Notes: generated by a model from the letters alone, not told the origin. Shown: positions 1-9,122, counted from the stretch's first letter. The stretch is 64,000 nucleotides of DNA from Denitrobacterium detoxificans (GCF_015062615.1 NZ_SUUH01000001.1:532366-596365), one strand, 5' to 3'. Numbers and translations are program-made.

Positions 1-2
1 TC

Positions 3-2822
3 TACGATGACAAGACCCTGGTAAGCGAGAGTGAAGCAGGAAAGTTTGTCTATGACAGCGAAACGCGTACGCTCGCGCCCAAGGCGAATGCAGAAAGCCA
101 AAGCGTCTATATTAGGTGGGTAATCAACGATGGCATACGCCAGGTGACAGGCGAAAGCGCCGACCCAGGCCAGGACCTGACGGAGCTGAACAACGTACCC
201 ACCAACAGCAACCCGGCTCTCACCCCCGTCGTGAGAATAGACATCGTAAATACCGGACTCGACAATCCGCAGATTTCGGCATCGGGAAGCTATACTGGCT
301 TCTACCGCACGCCCATCAATCTGAATGACACGATGAACTACGTGGTAACCAACAAGACCGGCAAGAAGATCGATACGCAGGTACGCTGGGAAAGCTACGA
401 ACTGGAATCCGAGGGAATCAGCGTCAATGAGGGCACCGGCGACGTCCAGTTCACGCAGCCGGGCGAATACCATGTGCGCCCGTTTGTCGTGAACAACGAC
501 GGTGACCAGGTAGTTCCGCTAACGAGCGACGGCGACTACGAATGGCTTACCGTCATTGCCACCGAGCACAATCTGACGCACTACGACGCGAAGGCCCCGA
601 CGGATTGCACGGGCGGAGACGCGTACGGATGGATCGAGCACTATAGGTGCGCAGACTGCGGCAAGTACTTCCTGGACGCGGAAGGCACCACCGAAGCCGC
701 TGAGGACGATGTCATCATTCAGCCGGCCGGCCACAACTGGGGCGAGTGGACTCCCTCCAATGACCCCGGCATAGAAAAACGCGTGTGCAAGAATAACTCG
801 AACCACGTCGAGTATCGCAACGTGTACACGGTGACGTTCGACATGAACGAACCGGATAACGCACCCGCGGCAGCCCAGGGGCAGCCGGACGCACAGACCT
901 TCACGTCCGACGCGACCGCATCGGTAAAGGTCCCGACGGCACCCACGCTCACGGGTTACACGTTCGAGGGTTGGTGCACGGACGAAGAGGGCAATAATCC
1001 CTACGACTTCAGCGAGCCCGTTAGCGCGAGCATGACGCTGTACGCCAAGTGGACCCCCGTCAAGTACACGATTGCCACCGTGGCCGTCGTGAACAAGACG
1101 GCACCCGACGCAGATGGCGGAACGCAGCAGATGATCACGCCCGCAACCGGCAGCTGCATCTACTTTGGGGATCCCGCTACCGACGAACGATATCTCGATG
1201 ACGAAAACTACCTGTACTTCTACACGGAGGCAGCCTATGGAGAGACCGTCGAAATGACGGTAGCTCCGGCAGATAAGTTCGGCATGAGCGAGATCTGGGC
1301 AATTCCGGTTCTGGCCGTTTCCGATACGGATGCGTCCGTCGGCGAAGCCTTTATTCCGGAACGTCAAGGCGATACCAACGTCTACAAGGTCACGATGCCC
1401 GCTTCCGACCTTGCCGTCATGGGCAGCTTCGCTCAGGAACGCGTAAGCATAACGTACGATGCTGGCACGCTTTCGGGCAATCCAAACGTCGGCCTTCCGT
1501 CTAACGAGGAAATACAATACGGACACGCGATTGACGGACTCGATGGAAAGACGCCAACGCTTTCAGGGGATCTTGCGAATACCACTGAATTCGCCGGTTG
1601 GTTCACCGACGCGGAATTGACGAAGCCCTGTCTGTCCAACACGGCGCTCACCGCAGACACGACACTCTACGCCAAGTGGGTAGACAAGACCAACCCTCCC
1701 ACGCTGCGCACCATAACCTACACGCTGGTATATAGTCCCACGGTCGATATCGACCCCGATGTGGCCAGCTACGACATCGAAGACGGAACCACGGCGTATA
1801 ACCCGACGGAGGACGTATACGCCCTTGCCGACGACAGCACGCAAGCGCAGTACGCACTCCTCGAAGGCGATAAGTCCTGCTGGTTCAAGGGTGACGGAAC
1901 CACTACCCCCGACTTCTCGAAAGCCGAATCCTTCGACTTCGACACGGCAGTCAGCGAGAACACCTACCTGTACGCGCAGGTAGTGCCTCGCACCTACACC
2001 GTGACGTACTACGACGGCGATACGCAGCTGGGAACGCAGGAAGTCGAATACGGCGGACTCATCAGTCAATCTGATGCCGACGCAAAGGCTCCCCACAAGG
2101 ACGGTCAGGCGCTTGCCGGCTGGACCACGAACGGAGCCCTGTGGGCCTTCGGGGAAGATAGCGTTACCAGCAACCTGGCCCTGTACGCCAATTGGGACTA
2201 CGAGGTGACGTTCAACGCCAACGGCCACGGCACAGCGCCCGAGACCCAAGTCGTAAAGTACGGAGATAAGGCTACGAAGCCGAGCGACCCAACAGCTGAG
2301 GGCTACGAATTTGGCGGCTGGTACACCGATGCGGCCTGCACGACCCCCTACAACTTCGACGACCCCGTAACGGAAGGCGTGACGCTCTACGCGAAGTGGA
2401 CCGAAACGAATCCCACTTCCGTCGCCATGCACCGCTTGTACAACCCCAACGGCGGCGAGCACTTCTACACGGCCAGCGACGAGGAGCGCGATGGCCTGGT
2501 GAAGCTTGGCTGGCAGTACGAGGGCACCGGCTGGACGGCACCCGTCACGAGCAACACGCCCGTGCACCGGCTGTACAACCCCAACGGCGGCGACCACCAC
2601 TACACCATGAGCGCCGAGGAGCGCGACTGGCTGGTCTCGCTCGGCTGGAAGTACGAGGGCATCGGCTGGTACTCCGACGACGCCAAGACCGTCAAGCTCT
2701 ACCGCGAGTACAACCCCAACGCCCAGTCGGGCTCGCACAACTACACCACCAGCCTCGAGGAGCACAAGAACCTCGTGAAGCTGGGCTGGCACGACGAGGG
2801 CACTGCCTGGTACGGCCTGTAA
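3..2822 (+). CDS. Large repeat-rich surface protein, 5' end outside window
   Basis: The reading frame is open from the left edge, so this is the C-terminal 939 residues of a larger protein; GTG at 144 is internal. Visible parts are at least three Listeria-Bacteroides (InlB B-type) repeats, each ending in a form of LYAKW after a GY.F.GW.TD motif (around 840-1060, 1445-1680 and 2205-2400). Four cysteines near 590-830 (CTGG, CADCG, CKN) suggest a small Cys-rich module. Three tandem C-terminal repeats of about 43 residues carry the pattern RLYNPNGG.H.YT...EER..L..LGW.YEG..W, matching the DUF5648 repeat family. There is no LPXTG motif or C-terminal membrane helix, so surface attachment must be by another route. 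The family suggests an adhesin or extracellular binding protein; the ligand is unknown. Confidence 0.85.
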   Translation, partial: YDDKTLVSESEAGKFVYDSETRTLAPKANAESQSVYIRWVINDGIRQVTGESADPGQDLTELNNVPTNSNPALTPVVRIDIVNTGLDNPQISASGSYTGFYRTPINLNDTMNYVVTNKTGKKIDTQVRWESYELESEGISVNEGTGDVQFTQPGEYHVRPFVVNNDGDQVVPLTSDGDYEWLTVIATEHNLTHYDAKAPTDCTGGDAYGWIEHYRCADCGKYFLDAEGTTEAAEDDVIIQPAGHNWGEWTPSNDPGIEKRVCKNNSNHVEYRNVYTVTFDMNEPDNAPAAAQGQPDAQTFTSDATASVKVPTAPTLTGYTFEGWCTDEEGNNPYDFSEPVSASMTLYAKWTPVKYTIATVAVVNKTAPDADGGTQQMITPATGSCIYFGDPATDERYLDDENYLYFYTEAAYGETVEMTVAPADKFGMSEIWAIPVLAVSDTDASVGEAFIPERQGDTNVYKVTMPASDLAVMGSFAQERVSITYDAGTLSGNPNVGLPSNEEIQYGHAIDGLDGKTPTLSGDLANTTEFAGWFTDAELTKPCLSNTALTADTTLYAKWVDKTNPPTLRTITYTLVYSPTVDIDPDVASYDIEDGTTAYNPTEDVYALADDSTQAQYALLEGDKSCWFKGDGTTTPDFSKAESFDFDTAVSENTYLYAQVVPRTYTVTYYDGDTQLGTQEVEYGGLISQSDADAKAPHKDGQALAGWTTNGALWAFGEDSVTSNLALYANWDYEVTFNANGHGTAPETQVVKYGDKATKPSDPTAEGYEFGGWYTDAACTTPYNFDDPVTEGVTLYAKWTETNPTSVAMHRLYNPNGGEHFYTASDEERDGLVKLGWQYEGTGWTAPVTSNTPVHRLYNPNGGDHHYTMSAEERDWLVSLGWKYEGIGWYSDDAKTVKLYREYNPNAQSGSHNYTTSLEEHKNLVKLGWHDEGTAWYGL

Positions 2823-2913
2823 GTAGCCCCTTGAAGAGGGCATGAGAATCCACGGAGCGTGATCGCGGAAAGGACATAGAAGCACACGCCCCATGAGGGA
2901 ATAGCTCAAACGA

Positions 2914-2956
2914 AGAATGGACGCGGAGACGTAAGCTCCCGCGTCCATTCTCGTTT
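2914..2956 (+). terminator. Rho-independent terminator after the surface protein
   Basis: A long hairpin with arms AGAATGGACGCG and CGCGTCCATTCT and a loop of about 13 nt is followed by a short T-rich run. It lies about 90 bp after the stop codon at 2822. Confidence 0.7.
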
Positions 2957-3080
2957 CCGGAAGGCAATACGGGCTTGCCAATAAAAGCGAGCGCTGACAT
3001 GCGCACAGAAACGACAGGCGGACGCCGGCATGCCCCTACGACCCCGACGTCCGCTTGCAAACGCAGCGATTCGAATATTG

Positions 3081-3302
3081 CTAACGAAAAAGCACCCCGC
3101 CAACCATGATCACGAAGAGCACGACCATAGCAACGACGAAAACAAATCCGGACAGGGTCAAAATAATCAACATGGCTCGCATCAAGCAGCCGCCGCAACC
3201 GCCACCGCCGCCAGCACCAGAGCCTCCCCTGCCTCGCAGAAGATCGTACATGGCGCCTTCGGGAATACCGCTCATACGGGCTCTGTTGCTTCCGTCGTTC
3301 AT
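3081..3302 (-). CDS. Small glycine-rich single-pass membrane protein
   Basis: This 73-residue protein has a Gly/Arg-rich N-terminal half with a GAGGGGGCGGC stretch and a strongly hydrophobic C-terminal helix (about residues 44-72), so it is probably a single-pass membrane protein. No family is recognised. There is no Shine-Dalgarno sequence, but a perfect TATAAT box ends six bases before the ATG, the arrangement expected of a leaderless transcript. It lies alone between two plus-strand genes. The promoter fit and hydrophobic segment support a real gene; it could still be a chance reading frame. Confidence 0.5.
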   Translation of the reverse strand: MNDGSNRARMSGIPEGAMYDLLRGRGGSGAGGGGGCGGCLMRAMLIILTLSGFVFVVAMVVLFVIMVGGVLFR

Positions 3303-3308
3303 GCTCGC

Positions 3309-3314
3309 ATTATA
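3309..3314 (-). promoter_or_regulatory. -10 box of a probable leaderless promoter
   Basis: On the minus strand TATAAT is followed by GCGAGC and then the ATG at 3302, so transcription would start at or next to the start codon. A TTGCGT lies 15 bp upstream as a weak -35 candidate. Confidence 0.5.
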
Positions 3315-3460
3315 AGCCCATCAACGCATACGCAACGCTTGCCGCGCCAGCAACCATGAAATAGGCCCGCGATGCTACCATTTACGCATCCGCAACAGGG
3401 AGCGGAATCGCTGCTCACCGAACAGGCAGCACGCCGTCAGACAACGGCAAGGAGGGGACC

Positions 3461-5560
3461 ATGAAACTACTCGAAAAGGCAACTGCGCTTGTCCTCGTTC
3501 TGGCAATGGCCACGACGCTCGCGGCATGCAACGGCACCACCAGCTCAACAAGCACGGACACCAGCGCATCAACCGATAGTAACCTTGCTGGAAAGCCCTG
3601 GGTCACCACGAACCTGCAGGGCAACCTGCCAAGCGAGCGGCCCAGCGCGAAGGACGACGTGTACACACACTACGCCTACGAATACCTTTCAAGCCACCAG
3701 GAAACCCCCGGCTCGGCAATAACGGACCACGCGAGCGAGCTGCAGTCCGCAATCACTTCCCTGGTCAAGGACGAAACCAAGACCAGCCACGACATCGAGC
3801 AACTGCGCATCCTCTACAACCAGGCCGCCGACACGGAAGCGCTGCAGGCTGCGGGAATCTCGGAAATCCAACCCTACCTCGACCGCATTGATGCAGTTAC
3901 CTCAATCGAGGAAATGAACGCGCTCATCACGAGCAGCGACTTCCCCTTCGACCCGTTCATCCAGGCAAACATTTCCACCAACGACACGCGCACCACGAAC
4001 ATCGTCGCCATTAACCCGAACCTCGTTCTATGCGACGTTCTCACCAATGGCGGCATGTACTACCAGGAATCCGACGACCAGCAAACGCAGCAGAGCCTGG
4101 ATAGCGCCATGCAAACGCTCGCCATATACCCCACAATCGACTTCATGAGCGCGGGAATGGAACGGCAGGACGCGGGAGCGGCAGCTTCGACGATCGTCGC
4201 CTTCGAAAAGGCCCATGGCAAGTACGTCGACAGCCCCAGCACGTACGTCATGGCCGATTATGGCGCAATGGCGGACGCGGCACGCGATAGCTATTGCACG
4301 CTCGACGAGATGTGCGCCCTTTCGCAAAACTTCCCGATGCGCGCCGTAGTCGACAAGATGGGCAAAAGCGGATCCGAAACGTACGTCGTCACGAAAAAAT
4401 GGCTTACGGCCTTCGATGACATGTGGACCGCCGATAACCTCGACGCCATCAAGACAGTGGCCAAGGGAGCGATTCTCAAGGAAACACGCCCCTACCGCGA
4501 TCCAAGCACCATGAACGAAGTACTCGCGCAGTACGGAGCAGCCGTACCCGATGCCGACGCCTTCGCCTACAACGCATGCACGAGCATCGACACGCTTGCC
4601 AACGTCGCTGCCTCGGCATACGTCGAGAATACGTTGGGCGCCCAGGCGAAAACGCGCCTCAATGACCTTGCGCAAAAACTCGTGAACGAATACAAGGACC
4701 TCGCCAATAACACCTCGTGGATGAGCGAGGAATCCAAGCAGCGCGTCATTGAGAAACTCGACAACATGACCCTGAACGTGCTGGAGCCCACGGGCGGATA
4801 CTACGATTACAGCGGGCTTAGCCTCACCCCCACCGACCAGGGAGGAACGCTTTTCTCCAACTACCTGGCATGCAAGCAATACCGCGAAGAATGCGACAAC
4901 AAGCTCATTGGGCAGCCCGCCGTGGCGGCATCGCCATGGTTCGCGATCAGCCCCACCACAAATAACGCATTCTACGATTCCACAAGCAACTCCATCAACA
5001 TCTTCCCCGGCTTCATAACGAGCCTCATCTATTCCGATGACATGACTGAATCCGAGCTGATAGGCACCGCCGGCTGGACCATCGCGCACGAAATCAGCCA
5101 CGGCTTCGACTACATGGGCTCGCAGCTTGACGCATACGGAACGCCCAGCCCCGTCTACGCGGAAGGCGACATCGACAAATTCGTGCTGAAATCATCTACG
5201 CTCGCCCTGCGCTACTCGCAAATCGAAATCGCGCCAGGCCAGATGGTGTCCGGAGACATGATTGCCGCGGAGGCAACCGCCGATCTATGCGGCGTGCAGG
5301 CATGTCTTGAGCTCGCCTCGAAAACCGAGGGGTTCAACTACGACGAATACTTCGCAACCATTTCGAACATGTGGGCAAGCGTCCTCTCCCCGAACGCAAT
5401 GCAGCAGGCCGCTCTCGATACTCATCCGCTTTGCGCCCTGCGTGTCAACGTGAGCCTCCAAATGCTCGACGCAACGTATGAGCAGCTTGGCGTTACCGAG
5501 GGCGATGGCATGTACCTAGCGCCAGAGGAACGCATTGTCATCTGGGGCGAAAAGGCATAA
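3461..5560 (+). CDS. Peptidase M13 (neprilysin/PepO-like) lipoprotein
   Basis: A zinc endopeptidase of 699 residues, expected to degrade peptides outside the membrane. The N-terminus is a lipoprotein signal with lipobox LAAC and cysteine near residue 23, followed by a Ser/Thr-rich linker. The zinc site is HEISH at 543-547 with the downstream glutamate in EATAD (604-608); HPLCALRVN near the C-terminus matches the family's conserved H-P-x-x-x-R-V pattern. Length is typical for M13. The start has a strong AAGGAGGGG Shine-Dalgarno seven bases upstream. The next gene is also a peptidase lipoprotein, 88 bp downstream, and the two may be co-transcribed. Confidence 0.93.
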   Translation: MKLLEKATALVLVLAMATTLAACNGTTSSTSTDTSASTDSNLAGKPWVTTNLQGNLPSERPSAKDDVYTHYAYEYLSSHQETPGSAITDHASELQSAITSLVKDETKTSHDIEQLRILYNQAADTEALQAAGISEIQPYLDRIDAVTSIEEMNALITSSDFPFDPFIQANISTNDTRTTNIVAINPNLVLCDVLTNGGMYYQESDDQQTQQSLDSAMQTLAIYPTIDFMSAGMERQDAGAAASTIVAFEKAHGKYVDSPSTYVMADYGAMADAARDSYCTLDEMCALSQNFPMRAVVDKMGKSGSETYVVTKKWLTAFDDMWTADNLDAIKTVAKGAILKETRPYRDPSTMNEVLAQYGAAVPDADAFAYNACTSIDTLANVAASAYVENTLGAQAKTRLNDLAQKLVNEYKDLANNTSWMSEESKQRVIEKLDNMTLNVLEPTGGYYDYSGLSLTPTDQGGTLFSNYLACKQYREECDNKLIGQPAVAASPWFAISPTTNNAFYDSTSNSINIFPGFITSLIYSDDMTESELIGTAGWTIAHEISHGFDYMGSQLDAYGTPSPVYAEGDIDKFVLKSSTLALRYSQIEIAPGQMVSGDMIAAEATADLCGVQACLELASKTEGFNYDEYFATISNMWASVLSPNAMQQAALDTHPLCALRVNVSLQMLDATYEQLGVTEGDGMYLAPEERIVIWGEKA

Positions 5561-5648
5561 GGGAACACGCGAGGGCTGCGGGGGCAAGGCAGGCGGAACC
5601 AGCAAGCCCCTGCCAGCTTTCCGAACAAGCGAAACAGGAGGGTCAGCC

Positions 5649-6713
5649 ATGAAGCAAAAGCTAGCGTTTGCAATACTCTGCGTTGCGGCGTGCGCGATGC
5701 TCGCCGGATGCGGAGGCAATGCCACCTCGACGTCGAGCTCCCCTCAGTCGACACAACCCTCGTCAACTGCATCGAGCACCACCCAACAATCCCAGGGGAT
5801 CGACTACCTAGCCCTCGTGAACAAGATGAATGCCCTACCCGACGGCTGGGAGGACGCGCTCGAGACCGTGCATTTCACCAACACGGTAGGCGACGACGTC
5901 GAAGTCGAGAAGAAGGCCTACGACGCCTACCTGGAGCTGAAAGCAGACCTTGAGAAGGAAGACGTGCACGTTGACCTTGACTCAGCACGACGTAGCGTGG
6001 CCGAGCAGGAACGCATCATGGCCGATTTCACCGAAAAATACGGTGCTGACTATGCAAAGAAGACCGTAGCCACGCCGGGATACTCCGAACACCACACCGG
6101 CCTCGCGCTCGACCTGTACCTGATCGTCGACGGCCAGGACATCACCGAGAACGAGGACATGATGCAGTATCCCGAAATCTGGCAGAAGATTCACGCCAAG
6201 CTCGCTGAGCACGGCTTCATCCTGCGCTACCTGGAAGGCGACGAGCACATCACAGGCTATGGCTATGAACCTTGGCACATCCGCTACATAGACGATGCGG
6301 ACATCGCAAGGGAAATTACAGAGCAGGGCATCACCTTCGAGGAATACAAGTCTGGCAAGATTGCTCCCGAAGTATCCTACAGCTTTGCAAATTCCACCCT
6401 CTACACTCGCGAGGAGCTTGAAGAGGCTGCCGTTCAGGCCAAATGCGAATTCGCCACGTTCGCGGGCTGCGAGCTGCATTCCCTGCGCTACGCCGGCGAC
6501 GCATGCAACACGCCCGAGAATCTTGCCTGGCTGAACAGCCTGGACGAGGGCAAGAACTACACGCAGGTCTGCGAGCTCGTTACCGACTTCCACTCCCCTA
6601 CGACAGGCACCGAACCAACCGCCTGGAACCCAGACACGGAGTACACCGACTACCAGTGGTGGCTTGCCCGCAACAATGAGAACGGGTGGCAACTCGTATC
6701 GTATGGATACTAG
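5649..6713 (+). CDS. D-alanyl-D-alanine carboxypeptidase, VanY-type (M15B) lipoprotein
   Basis: A 354-residue lipoprotein (lipobox LAGC, then a Ser/Thr/Gln-rich linker of about 30 residues) with an M15 zinc carboxypeptidase domain. Motifs are SEHHTGLALDL (146-156, the SxHxxGxAxD zinc signature) and EPWHIRYI (207-214, catalytic Glu and third zinc ligand). It should trim terminal D-Ala from peptidoglycan stem peptides. After the catalytic domain come about 120 residues with two cysteines that belong to no recognised domain. The start at 5649 is chosen because AGGAGGG lies just upstream and the signal peptide begins there; earlier in-frame codons run into the preceding gene. VanY proteins occur outside vancomycin resistance clusters, and no other van gene is nearby. 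Confidence 0.9.
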   Translation: MKQKLAFAILCVAACAMLAGCGGNATSTSSSPQSTQPSSTASSTTQQSQGIDYLALVNKMNALPDGWEDALETVHFTNTVGDDVEVEKKAYDAYLELKADLEKEDVHVDLDSARRSVAEQERIMADFTEKYGADYAKKTVATPGYSEHHTGLALDLYLIVDGQDITENEDMMQYPEIWQKIHAKLAEHGFILRYLEGDEHITGYGYEPWHIRYIDDADIAREITEQGITFEEYKSGKIAPEVSYSFANSTLYTREELEEAAVQAKCEFATFAGCELHSLRYAGDACNTPENLAWLNSLDEGKNYTQVCELVTDFHSPTTGTEPTAWNPDTEYTDYQWWLARNNENGWQLVSYGY

Positions 6714-6732
6714 GATCGGATTTTAATGCGCC

Positions 6733-6759
6733 AGTCCGCTCATCATACATGAACGGACT
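6733..6759 (+). other. Intergenic hairpin between carboxypeptidase and phosphatase genes
   Basis: Arms AGTCCG-c-TCAT and ATGA-a-CGGACT enclose a 5-nt loop. There is no T run, so it may be a transcript-stability or weak attenuation structure rather than a terminator. Confidence 0.35.
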
Positions 6760-6779
6760 CCCGAAGCGGAAAGGTCGCT

Positions 6780-8306
6780 ATGCTTAATAAGGTCAAAAAC
6801 GGTCGCGCATTACCGGGATTGCTCTTCACCCTTGCCTCGGCAGCGGTTTCCTTCGTGCTCAGCTGGGCGCTCTTCTTCGACCAGGAAACTCTCTTGATGG
6901 TAGGCGAGCGCCTGTACGACTGCGGCATCGACATCTTTGGGGCGTTCGTCTGCGCGGCCCTGTACTTTGGCAGCATGAGGCAGGAGGGCGGCGGAGCGAG
7001 GGAGTTCGGGGTCCTGACCGCCCTGGTGAGCGCAGGTTTCCTAGCCAACGGTCTCATGTTCTTCACGGGACTCGCATTAGGGCAGGCAACACTATACTTC
7101 GCATTAGCCATGACGAGCAAACTGCTCGACCTCGTGATGATCTACTTTTTTTATCGCTACGTGAGAACAACGCTCGATCTCAAGGGCAAACTAGCCAGCT
7201 GGGCAGACAAGGGTATCCCCATCCTGATGGCGGCCCAAACGCTGGTTATTCTGTCCAACATCGTCTACCCGCTCACGTTCTGGGTCGACACGAATGCGAC
7301 ATACCATGCCACGGACATCTCCTTAGCAGAGGATGTGTGCCTGCTCGCGACATCTCTTGTCACGACCATCCTAATCATCCGAAGCAAAAGCCCCCACAAC
7401 CAGAAAGCCGCTGCTCTGACCTTCATCTTCTTGCCCCTCTTCAACTATTTCTCGACTCCCGGGGAGTTCGGCAACGCATCGAATTACGGGATGATCCTGT
7501 TGTCGCTGACCATCATGTACTGCATCATCTTTAACGAGACGAGCGAAAAGCTGGTATCCACGCAAACGGAACTCGACACGGCAGCGGCTATTCAGACGAG
7601 CATGGTGCCTTCGATTCCACCTGCAGGGGAAACCTTCGAGCTGCAAGCGAGCATGAAAACGGCGAAGGAGGTGGGCGGCGACTTCTACGACTGCTTCATG
7701 ATCGATTCGGACCACCTCTGCATCGTCATCGCCGATGTCAGTGGCAAGGGCATGCCCGCAGCGCTTTTCATGATGCGGGGAACCACCGTGATCAAGGACC
7801 ATGCCCTTATCCGTGACAGCACATCGGAAATCCTGACCGCCGCCAACGCCCGCCTCTGCGAGAACAACGACGAGGAGATGTTCATAACCGCCTGGATTGG
7901 CATCCTTGACACGCGCACGATGACGCTACAGTACACCAACGCTGGACACAACTACCCGGTCCTATTGCGCAAGGGCCAGCCATGCGAACCTATAGAGGAA
8001 ACGCATGGGCTGTTCCTCGCCGGGTTCGACTTCACGGAATACGGCCAAAGCGAACTCGAGCTCGAGCCGGGAGACCGCCTCTTCCTCTACACCGACGGCG
8101 TCACCGAGGCCCATGACCCGGCGAACGCCCAATACGGTGAGAACAGGATGAATGAAGTGCTAGAGAAAACCAGGCAGTTCCCCGGTGATCAGGTACTCGA
8201 CAGCATTCTCGAGGACATCAAGACCTTTTCCCGGGGAGCACCCCAATTTGACGACATCACCATGGTCGTCCTGACCATAAAGGGACGGCAAGAGGAACGG
8301 AGCTAA
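6780..8306 (+). CDS. Membrane-anchored SpoIIE/RsbU-type PP2C phosphatase
   Basis: The 508-residue protein has about seven membrane helices in residues 10-250, a short coiled linker, and a C-terminal PPM-type serine phosphatase domain (about 275-500). Family motifs are visible: GGDFYD (metal-binding Asp), ADVSGKGMPAALFM, TNAGHNYP, LFLYTDGVTEA and DDITMVVL. Such enzymes usually dephosphorylate anti-sigma-factor antagonists in partner-switching pathways. No anti-sigma or STAS gene is adjacent, so its target is elsewhere. GGAAAGG precedes the start at suitable spacing. The membrane domain is probably the sensor; its signal is unknown. Confidence 0.88.
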   Translation: MLNKVKNGRALPGLLFTLASAAVSFVLSWALFFDQETLLMVGERLYDCGIDIFGAFVCAALYFGSMRQEGGGAREFGVLTALVSAGFLANGLMFFTGLALGQATLYFALAMTSKLLDLVMIYFFYRYVRTTLDLKGKLASWADKGIPILMAAQTLVILSNIVYPLTFWVDTNATYHATDISLAEDVCLLATSLVTTILIIRSKSPHNQKAAALTFIFLPLFNYFSTPGEFGNASNYGMILLSLTIMYCIIFNETSEKLVSTQTELDTAAAIQTSMVPSIPPAGETFELQASMKTAKEVGGDFYDCFMIDSDHLCIVIADVSGKGMPAALFMMRGTTVIKDHALIRDSTSEILTAANARLCENNDEEMFITAWIGILDTRTMTLQYTNAGHNYPVLLRKGQPCEPIEETHGLFLAGFDFTEYGQSELELEPGDRLFLYTDGVTEAHDPANAQYGENRMNEVLEKTRQFPGDQVLDSILEDIKTFSRGAPQFDDITMVVLTIKGRQEERS

Positions 8307-8308
8307 CC

Positions 8309-8347
8309 AGGTGACACGGGGACGGTTCTTATGTCACCTTGTCACCC
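8309..8347 (+). repeat. Palindrome-ended GGGGACGGTTCT element
   Basis: An AGGTGACA/TGTCACCT perfect inverted repeat flanks CGGGGACGGTTCTTA, with a second TGTCAC half-copy just after. It has the form of short palindrome-ended elements dispersed in many genomes, some of them associated with REP-type Y1 transposases. No transposase gene is nearby. Confidence 0.6.
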
Positions 8348-8408
8348 CGTATCGGTGCTCGCTTGCTGTAGACCGTGATGCAACTTGAACGAAAAGAAAG
8401 GGGTCACC

Positions 8409-8840
8409 ATGAAGATCAGGGAAACGGTTCTCGCGTGCGCGTTGGCCGCCGCCATCGCAGCCGCGCCGCTTGTGGGATGCGCATCGCAGGGTGCAAGCGC
8501 AAGCGCTGAGGCTGCAGCAGGCGACACGGAATACGTGCTCTACTTGGGCACGAACGATAAGGACACGAACCAGCCCGTGTATTCCCGCGAGGAATCGAAG
8601 GAACGCGTGAAGGCCATTCTCATGAAGAACTTCGGCGGCTACACGATTCAAGAGGCAGAAGGCGGCTGGAAGGGCGATGACGGCACGGAGTACCAGGAGT
8701 ACACGCTGATCATCTACCTGAGCGACACCGACATCGACACGGTGCACGCAACGGCCAAGGAGCTCGTCGACGAGTTCCACCAGAGCTCGGTGCTCATCAA
8801 CACCCAACGCGTTGAAACCGAGTTCTACGACGGCAAATAG
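8409..8840 (+). CDS. Small hypothetical lipoprotein
   Basis: A 143-residue protein with a lipoprotein signal (lipobox LVGC, Cys24) and a compact domain of about 105 residues starting at YVLYLGTNDKDTNQPVYS. The pattern of alternating strands with an LIIYLSD..ID strand-helix near the end suggests an alpha/beta fold; no function is recognised. The start at 8409 is chosen for the AAAGGGG upstream and because the signal peptide begins there. A short hairpin (GACGGC/GCCGTC) overlaps the stop codon. Confidence 0.75.
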   Translation: MKIRETVLACALAAAIAAAPLVGCASQGASASAEAAAGDTEYVLYLGTNDKDTNQPVYSREESKERVKAILMKNFGGYTIQEAEGGWKGDDGTEYQEYTLIIYLSDTDIDTVHATAKELVDEFHQSSVLINTQRVETEFYDGK

Positions 8841-8883
8841 CCGTCTGGAAGGCAACGGGGGCGGGTGACACGGGAGGATGCGC

Positions 8884-8991
8884 ATGCTGCGCCTGCGGCG
8901 CAGCATTCCGGCTTCGCGCTTACGCGCTCCTTTGTGCACAGCCCACTGGGCTGTGCACCCCTCTCGGGGTTCGATCCCCCTATGCCCGTCC
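8884..8991 (+). repeat. Cluster of perfect hairpins ending in a tRNA T-arm-like sequence
   Basis: Non-coding stretch with three structures in a row. First is ATGCTGCGCC-tgc-GGCGCAGCAT (8884-8906). Second is GTGCACAGCCCA-c-TGGGCTGTGCAC (8934-8958). Third is GGGGTTCGATCCCC followed by CTATGCCCGTCC (8966-8991), which closely resembles the 3' end of the tRNA-Ala gene that lies just beyond on the other strand. No matching 5' acceptor strand is present, so it is not a complete tRNA. It could be a tRNA remnant or a structured small RNA. Confidence 0.55.
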
Positions 8992-9006
8992 GACACGGAC
9001 CTGAGG

Positions 9007-9039
9007 GAAAAACAAAACAGGCCCATTTCTGGACCTGTT
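9007..9039 (-). terminator. Rho-independent terminator of tRNA-Ala
   Basis: On the minus strand AACAGGTCCA-gaaa-TGGGCCTGTT (one mismatch) is followed by TTTGTTTTT, seven bases after the tRNA CCA end. Confidence 0.8.
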
Positions 9040-9046
9040 GGCAATT

Positions 9047-9122
9047 TGGTGGAGCATAGGGGAATCGAACCCCTGACCTCATGGCTGCCAGCCATGCGCT
9101 CTCCCAGCTGAGCTAATGCCCC
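9047..9122 (-). tRNA. tRNA-Ala (anticodon GGC)
   Basis: A 76-nt cloverleaf. The acceptor stem GGGGCAT pairs with ATGCTCC, the D arm is AGCTCAGCTGGGAGAGCG, the anticodon stem CATGG/CCATG encloses loop CTGGCAG with anticodon GGC, and the T arm is AGGGGTTCGAATCCCCT. The 3' CCA is encoded. Confidence 0.97.

Noticed and set aside
5649..6713. Vancomycin resistance locus
   Set aside because: VanY-type carboxypeptidases are common in cell-wall metabolism, and no vanH, vanA, vanX or vanRS gene is nearby.
8960..8995. A second tRNA gene on the plus strand
   Set aside because: Only a T-arm and 3'-end-like piece is present; no 5' acceptor strand (GGGCATA expected), D arm or anticodon arm could be found.
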